Assembly: GCA_035371905.1 (NCBI GenBank)
Contig: DAORXQ010000021.1
Coordinates: 1-23,553, forward strand
Source: a bacterium
Lineage (GTDB): Bacteria; Ratteibacteria; UBA8468; B48-G9; JAFGKM01
Direction of reading: 5' to 3'
Length of the DNA: 23,553 bases
Under the pieces are notes generated by a model. That model searched no databases. It was not told the DNA's origin and was given only the letters and a program-made list of their open reading frames with translations. The position numbers and the translations under genes were made by a program. Below are positions 8,016-16,334 of this stretch, in pieces (position 1 is the first letter of the stretch; each line of letters starts with the position of its first letter).

Positions 8016-8813
8016 ATGTTAAATTCTATATTAATTGTGGGTTGTCTCGGTTTATTTTTTGGGATTTTTCTTACATTTATCTATACAAAATTTAAGATTG
8101 ATGAAAACCCTTTATATTCTAAGGTTTATGAACTTTTACCGAAAGGAAATTGTGGTGCCTGTGGATATGCAGGATGTAGTGCGTTTGCAGAAGTATTGAT
8201 TGAAAATAAAGTAACACCTGAAAAATGTGTTATGATAGGAGAAAAAGAACTATCAGAAATTTGTAAACTACTGGGTATTGAGAAGATTCAAAAAGAAAAA
8301 TTTGTAGCAAGAATATGTTGTTATGGAGGAACAAATGCAAAAAAGAAATTTGAATATACTACAATAAAAACATGTAATGTTATAAATTCAATTTTTGATA
8401 CAAATCTTGAATGTGTCTATGGCTGTCTTGGATTTGGTGATTGTGTTAGAATCTGTCCTGTTAATGCCATAGAAATGAAAGAAAATGGACTACCTGAAAT
8501 AAATGAAGAAAAGTGTATAGGATGTGGAAAATGTGTCCAGATATGTCCTAAAAAGATAATAAAATTATTGCCCTATGAGAAAAAAGTGTATGTTGCCTGT
8601 TCTTCTCTGGATAAAGGTGCTACAGTAATTAAAATTTGCAGGTCTGGTTGTATAGGTTGTGGTAAATGTGCTAAAGCGTGTTCTGAAAATGCGATAAAAA
8701 TAGAAAATAACCTTGCTATTATTGATTATGAAAAATGTAATAATTGTGGGAAATGTGCAGAAGAGTGTCCCAGGAAAATAATATTTTATATAAAAATTTC
8801 AACTCTTGCGTAA
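8016..8813 (+). CDS. rnfB: RnfB-like iron-sulfur electron-transfer protein
   Basis: A 265-residue protein with the RnfB plan: one N-terminal membrane anchor (about 3-23), the RnfB-type 4Fe-4S site at Cys46, Cys49, Cys54 and Cys71 (NCGACGYAGC...KC), then ferredoxin-type cysteine clusters near 133-147, 167-177, 208-222 and 241-251. Multiple ferredoxin repeats resemble the clostridial and Bacteroidetes-style forms more than the shorter enteric RsxB. In the Rnf complex this subunit takes electrons from ferredoxin and passes them to the membrane subunits that pump Na+ or H+. None of rnfA, C, D, E or G is in the window, so it is either separated from its complex or a free-standing electron carrier. 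It leads the plus-strand gene run and has a good ribosome-binding site. Confidence 0.82.
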   Translation: MLNSILIVGCLGLFFGIFLTFIYTKFKIDENPLYSKVYELLPKGNCGACGYAGCSAFAEVLIENKVTPEKCVMIGEKELSEICKLLGIEKIQKEKFVARICCYGGTNAKKKFEYTTIKTCNVINSIFDTNLECVYGCLGFGDCVRICPVNAIEMKENGLPEINEEKCIGCGKCVQICPKKIIKLLPYEKKVYVACSSLDKGATVIKICRSGCIGCGKCAKACSENAIKIENNLAIIDYEKCNNCGKCAEECPRKIIFYIKISTLA

Positions 8814-9569
8814 ATGGAAGAAAAAAATTTTAAACTTATAATTTCTTTTAAAGGTAAAAATTATAATGGATGGCAGAGACAAAAAAATAAAACCACAATA
8901 CAGGAAATTATTGAAAAAAAATGCAGGGAAATTTTTAAAACAGATGTTAGAATTATCGGATGTGGAAGAACTGATAGTAAAGTTAATGGAATAAACTATG
9001 TGGCAAATTTCAAGATAAAAACAAAATTAACTTCTTTAAATTTAAAAAATGCTTTAAATTCTAAACTTCCATCTGATATCTATATTAAAAATGTTGAGGA
9101 AGTCAGTCAGGATTTCCATAGCAGATACGATGCAAAGAAAAAAACTTATAGATATATAATAACTTTTAAAAAAACTCCTTTTCTTAATGATTTTGCATTT
9201 TATGTAAAAGAAAAAATAGACATTGAAAAAATAAAAAAAGCAATTCAGTATCTTACAGGAGAGCATGATTTTAAATCATTTCAGAGTTCAGGAAGTAATG
9301 TTAAAAATACAATAAAAAAAATATTCAAAATCAGTATAAAAAAGGTTAAATTTTTCATTGATGAAGAAGTTGAAATATTAATAATAGATATAGTTGGAAG
9401 TGGTTTTTTATATAAAATGGTTAGAAATATAGTTGGTGCTCTCATTCATGTTGGAACAGGAAAAATTGAACCGGAAAAAATAAAGGAAATTCTTGAAAAA
9501 AAAGATAGAAAATTTGCACCACCACCAGTTCCAGCATACGGACTATTTTTCAAAAATGCAGAATATTAA
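8814..9569 (+). CDS. truA: tRNA pseudouridine(38-40) synthase TruA
   Basis: A 251-residue TruA of normal length, which isomerises uridines 38-40 in the tRNA anticodon arm. The catalytic Asp54 sits in CGRTDSKVNG; the usual motif is GRTDAGVHA, so the Gly and His after the Asp are changed to Lys and Asn. Other family signs are NGWQRQ near 18-23, GEHDFKSF, GSGFLYKMVRNIVG, and the C-terminal APPPVPAYGLFF. The ATG follows the rnfB stop with no gap (TAAATG) and no Shine-Dalgarno sequence, implying translational re-initiation. Its last 14 bases overlap murB. Confidence 0.93.
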   Translation: MEEKNFKLIISFKGKNYNGWQRQKNKTTIQEIIEKKCREIFKTDVRIIGCGRTDSKVNGINYVANFKIKTKLTSLNLKNALNSKLPSDIYIKNVEEVSQDFHSRYDAKKKTYRYIITFKKTPFLNDFAFYVKEKIDIEKIKKAIQYLTGEHDFKSFQSSGSNVKNTIKKIFKISIKKVKFFIDEEVEILIIDIVGSGFLYKMVRNIVGALIHVGTGKIEPEKIKEILEKKDRKFAPPPVPAYGLFFKNAEY

Positions 9570-10461
9570 TTTTGAATCTATTTTAGAAAATGAATTTAAA
9601 GGAAAGTTTGTAAAAAATTTTTCTCTAAGTCAATATACAAGTTTTAAATGCGGTGGTAATGTAAATTATCTGATATACCCTGAAAAGATTGAGGAAGTAA
9701 AAAAAATTATTGAAGTTTCAAAAAAATTTGGTAATAATTTTATCTTTTTAGGAAAAGGAACAAATGTACTTGTAAGTGATAAAGGATTTGATGGAATAGT
9801 GATTTCTACCTTAAAAATGAAAAACTTTAAAATTGAGAAAAACAAAATTATTTGTGAATGTGGACTAAAAATTTCTGAAATTTTGAATATATGTATTAAA
9901 AATTCCTTAACTGGTTTTGAGTTTTTGGCAGGTATCCCCGGAACTATCGGAGGTGGAATAAAAAATAATGCAGGTCTGAAAACAAAATGGTTATCAGAAA
10001 AAATCCGTTGGATTGAATATCTTGACATTGAAAATTTAAATATAATAAAAAAAGAAAAAAAAGATATATTTTTTGATTACAGAAAAAGTGAATTTAAAAA
10101 TGAATTTATATGGAGAAGCGAATTTTTACTTGAAAAAGGGAAGGAAAATGAAATCAGAAAAACAATAAAGGAATATATGAAAGAAAGAATGAAAAAACAA
10201 CCCTCAGGATACAGTGCAGGTAGTATATTTAAAAACCCATATCCTTATTATGCAGGCGAATTAATTGAAAAATGTGGATTAAAAGGATATAAAATTGGAG
10301 ATTGTTATATTTCTGAAAAACATGCAAATTTTATAATAAACAAAGGAAAAGGGAAATCTCAGGATGTATATGAATTGATAAAAATAATAAAAGAAAAAGT
10401 AATGGAAAAATTTAATATAAAATTGGAACTGGAAATCCAACTTATAGGAGAATTCAAATGA
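9556..10461 (+). CDS. murB: UDP-N-acetylenolpyruvoylglucosamine reductase
   Basis: MurB uses NADPH and FAD to reduce the enolpyruvyl group to give UDP-MurNAc, an early cytoplasmic step of peptidoglycan synthesis. From the ATG at 9556 the protein has 301 residues. It shows YTSFKCGG, the FAD-binding LGKGTNVLVSD (65-75), GIPGTIGGGIKNNAG (126-140), the catalytic Ser223 in AGSIFKNP, and a C-terminal Glu293 in LELEIQLIG. It lacks the long insert of type I enzymes and fits the type II class. A longer in-frame TTG start exists at 9493, but its extra residues are only a frame-shifted reading of conserved truA sequence, so I prefer 9556, though neither has a strong ribosome-binding site. murC, its frequent neighbour, is absent. 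Confidence 0.93.
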   Translation: MQNINFESILENEFKGKFVKNFSLSQYTSFKCGGNVNYLIYPEKIEEVKKIIEVSKKFGNNFIFLGKGTNVLVSDKGFDGIVISTLKMKNFKIEKNKIICECGLKISEILNICIKNSLTGFEFLAGIPGTIGGGIKNNAGLKTKWLSEKIRWIEYLDIENLNIIKKEKKDIFFDYRKSEFKNEFIWRSEFLLEKGKENEIRKTIKEYMKERMKKQPSGYSAGSIFKNPYPYYAGELIEKCGLKGYKIGDCYISEKHANFIINKGKGKSQDVYELIKIIKEKVMEKFNIKLELEIQLIGEFK

Positions 10462-11378
10462 AAATTGCGATTTTATATGGAGGCGAAAGTCCTGAAAGAG
10501 AAATATCATTAAAATCCGGGAGATGTATCTATTTTGCCTTAAGAAAAAAATATAAAGTTAAATTATTTGACCCATCTAAAAAAAATTTTGTAAATAAATT
10601 CTTAAAATTTAAACCTGACTTTGTATTTATTGCTTTACATGGGGGGATTGGCGAAGATGGAAGTATTCAGGGATTTCTTGAAACTCTCAAAATACCTTAT
10701 TCAGGTTCAGGAGTTTTAACCTCTGCTATATGCTTGAATAAAATAATATGTAAAGAAATATTAATATTCAATAAAATTCCAACTCCTCCGTTTATAATCC
10801 TTGAAAAGAATAAAAAAATAAAATTACCTTTTAAATTTCCAGTTGTAGTTAAACCAGCAAATCTCGGTTCAACAATTGGGATAAAAATAGTTTATTCAGA
10901 AAAAGAACTTGAAAATGCTGTAAATGATGCCTTTTTACTGGATAATGAGGTTTTTATTGAAAAATTTATAAAAGGGAAAGAAGTTACAGTAGGGATAATA
11001 GGAAACGAAAATATTGAAATTCTTCCAGTTATAGAAATTAAAGTAAAAAAAGGATTTTACGATTATAAAGCAAAATATACTTCAGGTGAAAGTTTTCACA
11101 TCATTCCACCTGATTTACCGGAAAAAATTATAAAAAAGATTGAAAAAATAGCAGAAAAAACATATAAAGTATTGAAATGTAGTGGTTTTGCAAGAATGGA
11201 AATAATGGTAGATTACAATTATAATATCTATGTTCTTGAAGTAAACACTATTCCGGGTATGACCAAATTAAGTTTACTTCCAGATGCTGCAAAATTTAAG
11301 GGCATCAGTTTTGAGCAACTTTGTGAAAAAATTATAAATTATGGACTGGAAAAATGGAAGAAAGAAACAAAAAAATAG
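10458..11378 (+). CDS. ddl: D-alanine--D-alanine ligase
   Basis: A 306-residue ATP-grasp ligase that makes the D-Ala-D-Ala ending of the wall peptide. It shows GGESPEREIS (8-17), LHGGIGEDGSIQG (60-72), VVKPANLGSTIG (130-141), the omega loop FYDYKAKYTSG (200-210), metal ligands around Asp252 and Glu261, and EVNTIPGMT (261-269). The Tyr in the omega loop with YKAKY is the pattern of ordinary D-Ala-D-Ala ligases, not of VanA-type D-lactate enzymes. The start overlaps murB by four bases (ATGA) and is preceded by GGAG inside murB; the end overlaps ftsQ by 25 bases. Confidence 0.95.
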   Translation: MKIAILYGGESPEREISLKSGRCIYFALRKKYKVKLFDPSKKNFVNKFLKFKPDFVFIALHGGIGEDGSIQGFLETLKIPYSGSGVLTSAICLNKIICKEILIFNKIPTPPFIILEKNKKIKLPFKFPVVVKPANLGSTIGIKIVYSEKELENAVNDAFLLDNEVFIEKFIKGKEVTVGIIGNENIEILPVIEIKVKKGFYDYKAKYTSGESFHIIPPDLPEKIIKKIEKIAEKTYKVLKCSGFARMEIMVDYNYNIYVLEVNTIPGMTKLSLLPDAAKFKGISFEQLCEKIINYGLEKWKKETKK

Positions 11379-12121
11379 AAGAAATAAAGAAAAGAATTTT
11401 ATTGAAAAAGCGAAGAAAAATTAAGTTTTTTGCATTTTTATTTTTAATAATATTTATAATCTGCGGCTTTCTCTTTTTAAAAATGAAAATAATAAAATTT
11501 TTGTGGAATCTGGAAGTGTTTAAAATCAAAGAAATAAAAGTCTATCCGGAAACGATGACACATATTAAAGATTTATTGGAACTTGAAAAAGATAAAAATT
11601 TGCTGTTTCTTGATGTTAATAATTTAATTGAAAAAATTAATTCTATATCAGAAGTTGAAAAATGTAAGATAATAAAAAATTTTCCTTCTGCGATTGAAAT
11701 TACAATTGTCTTAAGAAAACCATGGGCAATTTTAAAATATGGAGAAAAAGAATTTCTTATTGATAAAAATGGAGTTATACTTAATAATGAAGACAGAAAC
11801 ATACCTGATTTGATTATTTATGGAATAAAGGTAAATGAGAAGGAAAATAAAGTTGAAGAAATTGAAAAAATTAGTATTTTAGAAGAACTTGAAAAATGGT
11901 ATAATTACTTCAATATTGGAAATTTTTTAAAATTAAACAGAATTGATATATCTGATATAAATAAAATTGAAATAAGTGACGGAGCAAAAAGTATTTATTT
12001 TACACATGAAAATATTAAAATAAAAATGGAAAAACTTTCATCTGTTCTCAAGAATTTGAAAGAAGATTATGAATATATTGATACAAGATTCAAAAATTTT
12101 TATATAAAATTAAAAAAATGA
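11354..12121 (+). CDS. ftsQ: cell-division protein FtsQ/DivIB
   Basis: A 255-residue bitopic protein: a very basic cytoplasmic tail (about 1-24), one membrane helix (about 25-45), then an extracytoplasmic POTRA-type domain beginning VFKIKEIKVYP and a beta domain containing KNFPSAIEITIVLRKPWAIL and LIDKNGVIL. This matches the FtsQ/DivIB family that links early and late divisome proteins. Sequence conservation in the family is low, so the call also leans on its place between ddl and ftsA. The ATG lies within ddl; no other methionine precedes the helix, so the 25-base overlap is likely real. Confidence 0.88.
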   Translation: MEERNKKIEEIKKRILLKKRRKIKFFAFLFLIIFIICGFLFLKMKIIKFLWNLEVFKIKEIKVYPETMTHIKDLLELEKDKNLLFLDVNNLIEKINSISEVEKCKIIKNFPSAIEITIVLRKPWAILKYGEKEFLIDKNGVILNNEDRNIPDLIIYGIKVNEKENKVEEIEKISILEELEKWYNYFNIGNFLKLNRIDISDINKIEISDGAKSIYFTHENIKIKMEKLSSVLKNLKEDYEYIDTRFKNFYIKLKK

Positions 12122-13362
12122 AAGAACAAATAATAACTGCAGTTGACATAGGTACAACAAAATTTTTTGGTCTTGTTGGACTTGTAAGTGAAACAGGGAT
12201 TGAGGTTATTGCAAGCGAAGTTATAAAAACAGAAGAAGACTGGATTAAAGAAGGACGAATAGGATACAGAGATGGAGTTATAAGTGGTCTGGTTGATTTA
12301 CTTGACTCTTTAAGAAAACAATCAAAAGAAGAAATAAGGTGGATAACAGTTGGAGTGGGAGGTGGGCATATATTGGGTAAAATTTATTCAAAAAAAATAG
12401 AAATTTTGCCCAAAGGAAGACCAATAAACGAAGGGGATGTTCAATTACTTGAAAGAGAAATCAAAAATTTAATATCAGGAGAGAGTTTAGAAAAAAGGGA
12501 TATAATTTATATAGTCCCTCAAGAATTTATAATAGATGATATTCCAATATCTATTGGAAGGTCACCTGTTGGAATGCATGGGAATACACTTGAAATGAGA
12601 GCACATATACTTACAGGTGAATCAAACCCTATAAAAAATATTAGTGACTGTGTAAAAACGGCTGGAGTAAATTTATCATCAGAAATATTTCCTTATTCAT
12701 GGGCAGTAGCAGAGTCAGTCCTGAGTGAAGAGGAAAAAAAATCAGGTTGTTTGGTAATTGATATTGGGAAAAGCACCACTGATATCGTTCTTTTCAGCGA
12801 AGGGAAAATAATTCTTACAGAATCTATAAAAGTTGGTTCATATCATATTGATTATGATCTTTCAACAAAATATCACACATCTATTGAATTTGCAGAAGAA
12901 TTAAAAAAAAGATATGCATGGTGTGACTACAAAAGATTTATAGGAGAAAAAAAAGAAGAAATAAAAATGGTGGAAATTTTAAATCCAAAAGGTAAATCTC
13001 TTGGAAAAGTCAGTACTGAAGAAATATCAAAAATTGCATACTGGAGGGTTCAATACATTTTTGAGGATTTAATATTAAAAAACAGACTTATGAAAACAGG
13101 ATATTTTCCAACAAGAGTTTCTGAAGTTGTAATTTCAGGTGGTGGAGCGAAGTTAAAAGGTATTGTAAAATTAGCAGAGGACATTTTTCAGTTACCTTCA
13201 AGAATTGGTATACCTCAAAAATTATTAAATCTTGACAAATCTTATCAGAAACCCGAATTTTCAGCAGGTATAGGCCTTTTAATTCTTGCTTCAAAAGTAG
13301 GAAAAGAAGATGAAACTATAATTGATAAAATTAAAAAATGGTTTAGAAGGTGGCTCTTTTAA
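12118..13362 (+). CDS. ftsA: cell-division ATPase FtsA
   Basis: A 414-residue actin-fold protein that anchors FtsZ filaments to the membrane. It shows the phosphate-1 loop AVDIGTTKFFGLV (8-20), the phosphate-2 strand CLVIDIGKSTTDIVLF, and the adenosine loop VVISGGGAKLKGI. The FtsA-specific 1C subdomain lies between (IPQEFIIDDIP region is visible). The last 14 residues (IIDKIKKWFRRWLF) form a basic amphipathic helix typical of the membrane-targeting tail. It starts in an ATGA overlap with ftsQ and ends 11 bases before ftsZ. Confidence 0.95.
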   Translation: MKEQIITAVDIGTTKFFGLVGLVSETGIEVIASEVIKTEEDWIKEGRIGYRDGVISGLVDLLDSLRKQSKEEIRWITVGVGGGHILGKIYSKKIEILPKGRPINEGDVQLLEREIKNLISGESLEKRDIIYIVPQEFIIDDIPISIGRSPVGMHGNTLEMRAHILTGESNPIKNISDCVKTAGVNLSSEIFPYSWAVAESVLSEEEKKSGCLVIDIGKSTTDIVLFSEGKIILTESIKVGSYHIDYDLSTKYHTSIEFAEELKKRYAWCDYKRFIGEKKEEIKMVEILNPKGKSLGKVSTEEISKIAYWRVQYIFEDLILKNRLMKTGYFPTRVSEVVISGGGAKLKGIVKLAEDIFQLPSRIGIPQKLLNLDKSYQKPEFSAGIGLLILASKVGKEDETIIDKIKKWFRRWLF

Positions 13363-13373
13363 AGGGGGTTAAA

Positions 13374-14456
13374 ATGGTAAAAGTTATAGAAGAATCAATT
13401 GTTTCTTCAAACATCAATATAAAGGTGGTAGGAATAGGAAATGCTGGTGGAAATATTGTATCAAGAATTTATAACAAAATTGACGGGGTACAATTTGTAA
13501 TTTTCAATACTGAGGCACATGCTTTGAAAAATGCAAAATCTGATATAAAGATACAGATAGGAGAAAAAACTACACAGGGAAAAGGAGCTGGAAAAGACCC
13601 TGAAAAGGGAAGATTTGCAGCAAGTGAAGATAAAGAAAAAATAGCAGAAGCATTAAAAAATACTCAGATTATTTTTTTGGTTGCAGGACTTGGTGGTGGG
13701 ACTGGAACAGGAGGAACGCCTGTAATAGCTAAAATAGCAAAAGACCTTGGTGCAATCACAATTTCGCTTGTTACAACTCCATTTGAATGGGAAGGTGAAA
13801 AAAGAAATCAATATGCTCAAGAAGGGCTTGAAAATATATTAAAAAATGTTGATACTTTGATACATATATCAAATCAAAAACTATATGAAATAATAGATGA
13901 AAAAGCTTCTTTTGAAGAAGCATTCTGGAAAATTGATGAGATTATTTTAAGAACAGTTTCTTCAATTTCAGACCTTATTTATAAACCAAAATTACTTGAT
14001 ATAGATTTTGCAGATATTTATTCTGTTGTAGAAAATGCAGGTAGAGGTATAGTCGGGCTTGGATATGGAAAAGGAGAAGGAAGAATGGAACAGGCGGTCA
14101 GAAGCACAATTGAAAATCCGTTAATAGAAAAAAGTGAAATAATGGAAGCAAAAAATATTCTTATCAGTATCACAGGAAGTCCTGATTTAACATTAAAAGA
14201 AGTAGGAGAAGCAGTAAATATAATTCAATCAAGAATTTCAAGTCCTTCAAGAGTTCTTGGAGTAGCAACTGATCAAAATCTCAACGATGAAATTAAAATA
14301 ACTCTTCTTGCTACAGGTATAGGAAAATTGTTATCTACGAAAGAAAAACCTGTTTCAGAAAAGAAAAAAATTGAAGAGTTACCATTAGAAAAAGAAGAAG
14401 TTGAAGATTCTATAGATGAACCTATCTGGAAAAGAAAAGAAAAGGAGAAAATATGA
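13374..14456 (+). CDS. ftsZ: cell-division tubulin FtsZ
   Basis: A 360-residue GTPase that polymerises into the division ring. It has GIGNAGGN (20-27), the tubulin signature GGGTGTGG (107-114), TTPFEWEG at the T5 loop, and the T7 loop DIDFAD (209-214). The catalytic acids Asp211 and Asp214 are kept, but the usual Asn that starts the T7 motif (NLDFAD) is Asp209. The tail is acidic and ends DEPIWKRKEKEKI, which resembles the conserved FtsA-binding peptide (DIPAFLR-like). I chose the ATG at 13374, seven bases after a strong AAAGGGGG, over an in-frame GTG at 13350 that lies in ftsA and before that site. The strong ribosome-binding site contrasts with its neighbours and fits high FtsZ demand. The stop overlaps the next gene by four bases. 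Confidence 0.95.
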   Translation: MVKVIEESIVSSNINIKVVGIGNAGGNIVSRIYNKIDGVQFVIFNTEAHALKNAKSDIKIQIGEKTTQGKGAGKDPEKGRFAASEDKEKIAEALKNTQIIFLVAGLGGGTGTGGTPVIAKIAKDLGAITISLVTTPFEWEGEKRNQYAQEGLENILKNVDTLIHISNQKLYEIIDEKASFEEAFWKIDEIILRTVSSISDLIYKPKLLDIDFADIYSVVENAGRGIVGLGYGKGEGRMEQAVRSTIENPLIEKSEIMEAKNILISITGSPDLTLKEVGEAVNIIQSRISSPSRVLGVATDQNLNDEIKITLLATGIGKLLSTKEKPVSEKKKIEELPLEKEEVEDSIDEPIWKRKEKEKI

Positions 14457-15262
14457 AAATAGGAATCTGTAATGAAGTTTTTAAAGATTGGACTGTTGAA
14501 GAAATTTTCTACTATATTAAAGACATTGGATATGAAGGAATAGAGATTGCACCATTTACTCTTGCTGAAAATGTTTCAGAAATTGCAGATGAAAAAATAG
14601 AAGAAATTAAGAAACTTTCAGAAAAAACTGGGATAAAAATAATTGGCACACACTGGCTACTGGTTAAACCAGAAGGATTATCAATATCATCAAAAGATAA
14701 AGAATTAAGGAAAAAAACTTCTGAATACTTGTGTAAACTTGTTGATTTTACTTCACGAATTGGTGGTGAAATAATGGTATTTGGATCACCAAAACAGAGA
14801 AAAATAAATGAAGGGCAAACAATTGAAGAAGTTAAGAACTATTTAAAAGAAGTAATTATCCCTGTTCTTGAAAAATGCTTTGAAAAAAATGTTTTTTTAT
14901 GTATTGAACCCCTTGCAAGAACTGAAACAAACTTTATAAATAAAGCAGAAGAAGCAATTGAAATAATAGAAGAAATAAATCATCCAAATCTTAAATTACA
15001 TCTTGATGTAAAAGCAATGACAGACGAAGAAAAACCAATTGTTGAAATAATTGAAATAGGATCAAAATATCTTAAACATTTTCATGTTAATGACAAAAAT
15101 TTACTTGGTCCAGGATTTGGGGAAATTGATTATAAACCAATAATTGAAAAATTAAAGAAAGTTGGATATAATGGATGGCTATCAGTTGAAGTATTTGATT
15201 TTACTCCTGGACCTAAGGTTATAGCTGAAAAAAGTATAAAATACCTGAAAAAATTTTTGTAA
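14453..15262 (+). CDS. sugar (phosphate) isomerase/epimerase, xylose-isomerase-like TIM barrel
   Basis: A 269-residue protein of the AP-endonuclease-2/xylose-isomerase-like fold. The four metal ligands of the epimerase branch can be assigned: Glu152 (CIEPL), Asp185 (LHLDVKA), His211 (HFHVND), Glu246 (LSVEVFDF). The family includes D-tagatose/D-psicose 3-epimerases, inosose dehydratases and enzymes that open 3-keto-glycosides; the exact reaction is not readable. The ATG overlaps the ftsZ stop (ATGA) and has AAAGGAG within ftsZ, so it is translated from the same message. The next gene is a Gfo/Idh dehydrogenase, the usual partner of these barrels in sugar oxidation pathways. Confidence 0.85.
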   Translation: MKIGICNEVFKDWTVEEIFYYIKDIGYEGIEIAPFTLAENVSEIADEKIEEIKKLSEKTGIKIIGTHWLLVKPEGLSISSKDKELRKKTSEYLCKLVDFTSRIGGEIMVFGSPKQRKINEGQTIEEVKNYLKEVIIPVLEKCFEKNVFLCIEPLARTETNFINKAEEAIEIIEEINHPNLKLHLDVKAMTDEEKPIVEIIEIGSKYLKHFHVNDKNLLGPGFGEIDYKPIIEKLKKVGYNGWLSVEVFDFTPGPKVIAEKSIKYLKKFL

Positions 15263-15283
15263 TTTACGAAAAAGGAGAAAATA

Positions 15284-16321
15284 ATGGATAAAATAAAAGT
15301 GGGAATCGCAGGACTTGGAAGAAGTGGGTGGGATATTCACTGTAAAACAATTTCACAATTACCTAACCTGTATGAAATTGTAGCTGTATGTGATTTGGAT
15401 GAAAAAAGGAGAGCAGAAGCAGAAAAAACTTTTAAATGTGTTAGTTATAAAAATTTTGATGAATTAATAAAGGACAAATCTATAGAACTTGTTATAGTAG
15501 CCACATTATCAAATATGCATACTGAACATACAATAAAAGCACTTAAAAATGGTAAAAATGTTGTGTGTGAAAAACCTATGGCAACAAATCTAAAGGATGC
15601 AGATAAAATGATAAAAGTTGCAAAAGAAACAGGAAATTTATTGACAATTTTTCAAAATAGAAGATATTCACCAGATTTTTTAAAAGTTAAAGAAATTATT
15701 GATTCAGGTATTATAGGTAGAGTTGTTCTAATCAAAATGCTACAGCACAGTTTTGGAAGAAGATGGGACTGGCAAACATTAAAAAAATATGGAGGTGGAT
15801 TATTAAATAATTGGGGACCTCACATAATAGATCAGGCATTACAATTATTTGGTGACAAAGAAGAACCTGAAATTTTCTGTCATATGGAAAAAACATTAAC
15901 TCTTGGTGACACAGAAGACCATATAAAAATAATACTCCATGGGAAGGTTTCTCCTTTAATAGACATCGAAATCACATCCTGCTGTTGTTATCCACAGGAA
16001 AATTGGCTTGTAATGGGAACAAAAGGAGGAATTAAAGGAACCACAAATAAATTAATCTGGAAATACTTTAAATCTGAAAATTTACCTGAGAGAAAAGTAG
16101 AAGAATTGCCCACACCTGATAGAAGTTATAACAGAGAAGAAATACCATGGGAAGGTGAACAGATATGGGAACCGTCAGAAAAAGATTTAAACTTTCAAAT
16201 TAATTTTTATATTGACCTTTACCAAACAATAAGAAATAATAAACCATTAAAAATTACCCCTGAATCTGTAAGAAAAGTAATCTGGGTAATAGAAAAATGT
16301 CATAAAATTGCAAATATTTGA
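15284..16321 (+). CDS. Gfo/Idh/MocA-family NAD(P)-dependent oxidoreductase
   Basis: A 345-residue two-domain dehydrogenase. The N-terminal Rossmann fold opens with GIAGLGRSG (7-15), and the cofactor/catalytic motif is CEKPMA with Lys97. The substrate domain has GGGLLNNWGPHIID, with His180 and Asp183 at the positions used for catalysis; the residue usually Asp before W/x-G is Asn. Members oxidise or reduce sugars and inositols, including C3 oxidation of glycosides. AAAAAGGAG precedes the ATG. It probably acts with the adjacent TIM-barrel enzyme. No signal peptide is visible, so it is cytoplasmic. Confidence 0.9.
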   Translation: MDKIKVGIAGLGRSGWDIHCKTISQLPNLYEIVAVCDLDEKRRAEAEKTFKCVSYKNFDELIKDKSIELVIVATLSNMHTEHTIKALKNGKNVVCEKPMATNLKDADKMIKVAKETGNLLTIFQNRRYSPDFLKVKEIIDSGIIGRVVLIKMLQHSFGRRWDWQTLKKYGGGLLNNWGPHIIDQALQLFGDKEEPEIFCHMEKTLTLGDTEDHIKIILHGKVSPLIDIEITSCCCYPQENWLVMGTKGGIKGTTNKLIWKYFKSENLPERKVEELPTPDRSYNREEIPWEGEQIWEPSEKDLNFQINFYIDLYQTIRNNKPLKITPESVRKVIWVIEKCHKIANI

Positions 16322-16334
16322 AAGGAGGAGATAA

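Noticed and set aside
9493..9555. Upstream TTG start for murB adding 21 residues
   Set aside because: The extra residues are a frame-shifted reading of the conserved TruA C-terminus; the ATG at 9556 gives a standard MurB start.
9666..10028. 120-residue minus-strand frame opposite murB
   Set aside because: It is a shadow of the murB coding pattern, rich in Phe, Ile and Pro from reversed codons, with no recognisable domain or ribosome-binding site.
10023..10048. TTGACA and TATAAT inside murB as an internal promoter
   Set aside because: The spacing is only about 13 bases, too short for sigma-70, and such boxes are expected by chance in A+T-rich coding DNA.
10458..11378. VanA-type D-Ala-D-lactate ligase (vancomycin resistance)
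   Set aside because: The omega loop YDYKAKY and the place in the division/wall cluster fit a housekeeping D-Ala-D-Ala ligase; no vanH or vanX is near.
13350..13373. GTG start for ftsZ
   Set aside because: It lies in ftsA ahead of the strong AAAGGGGG; the ATG at 13374 is correctly spaced after that site.
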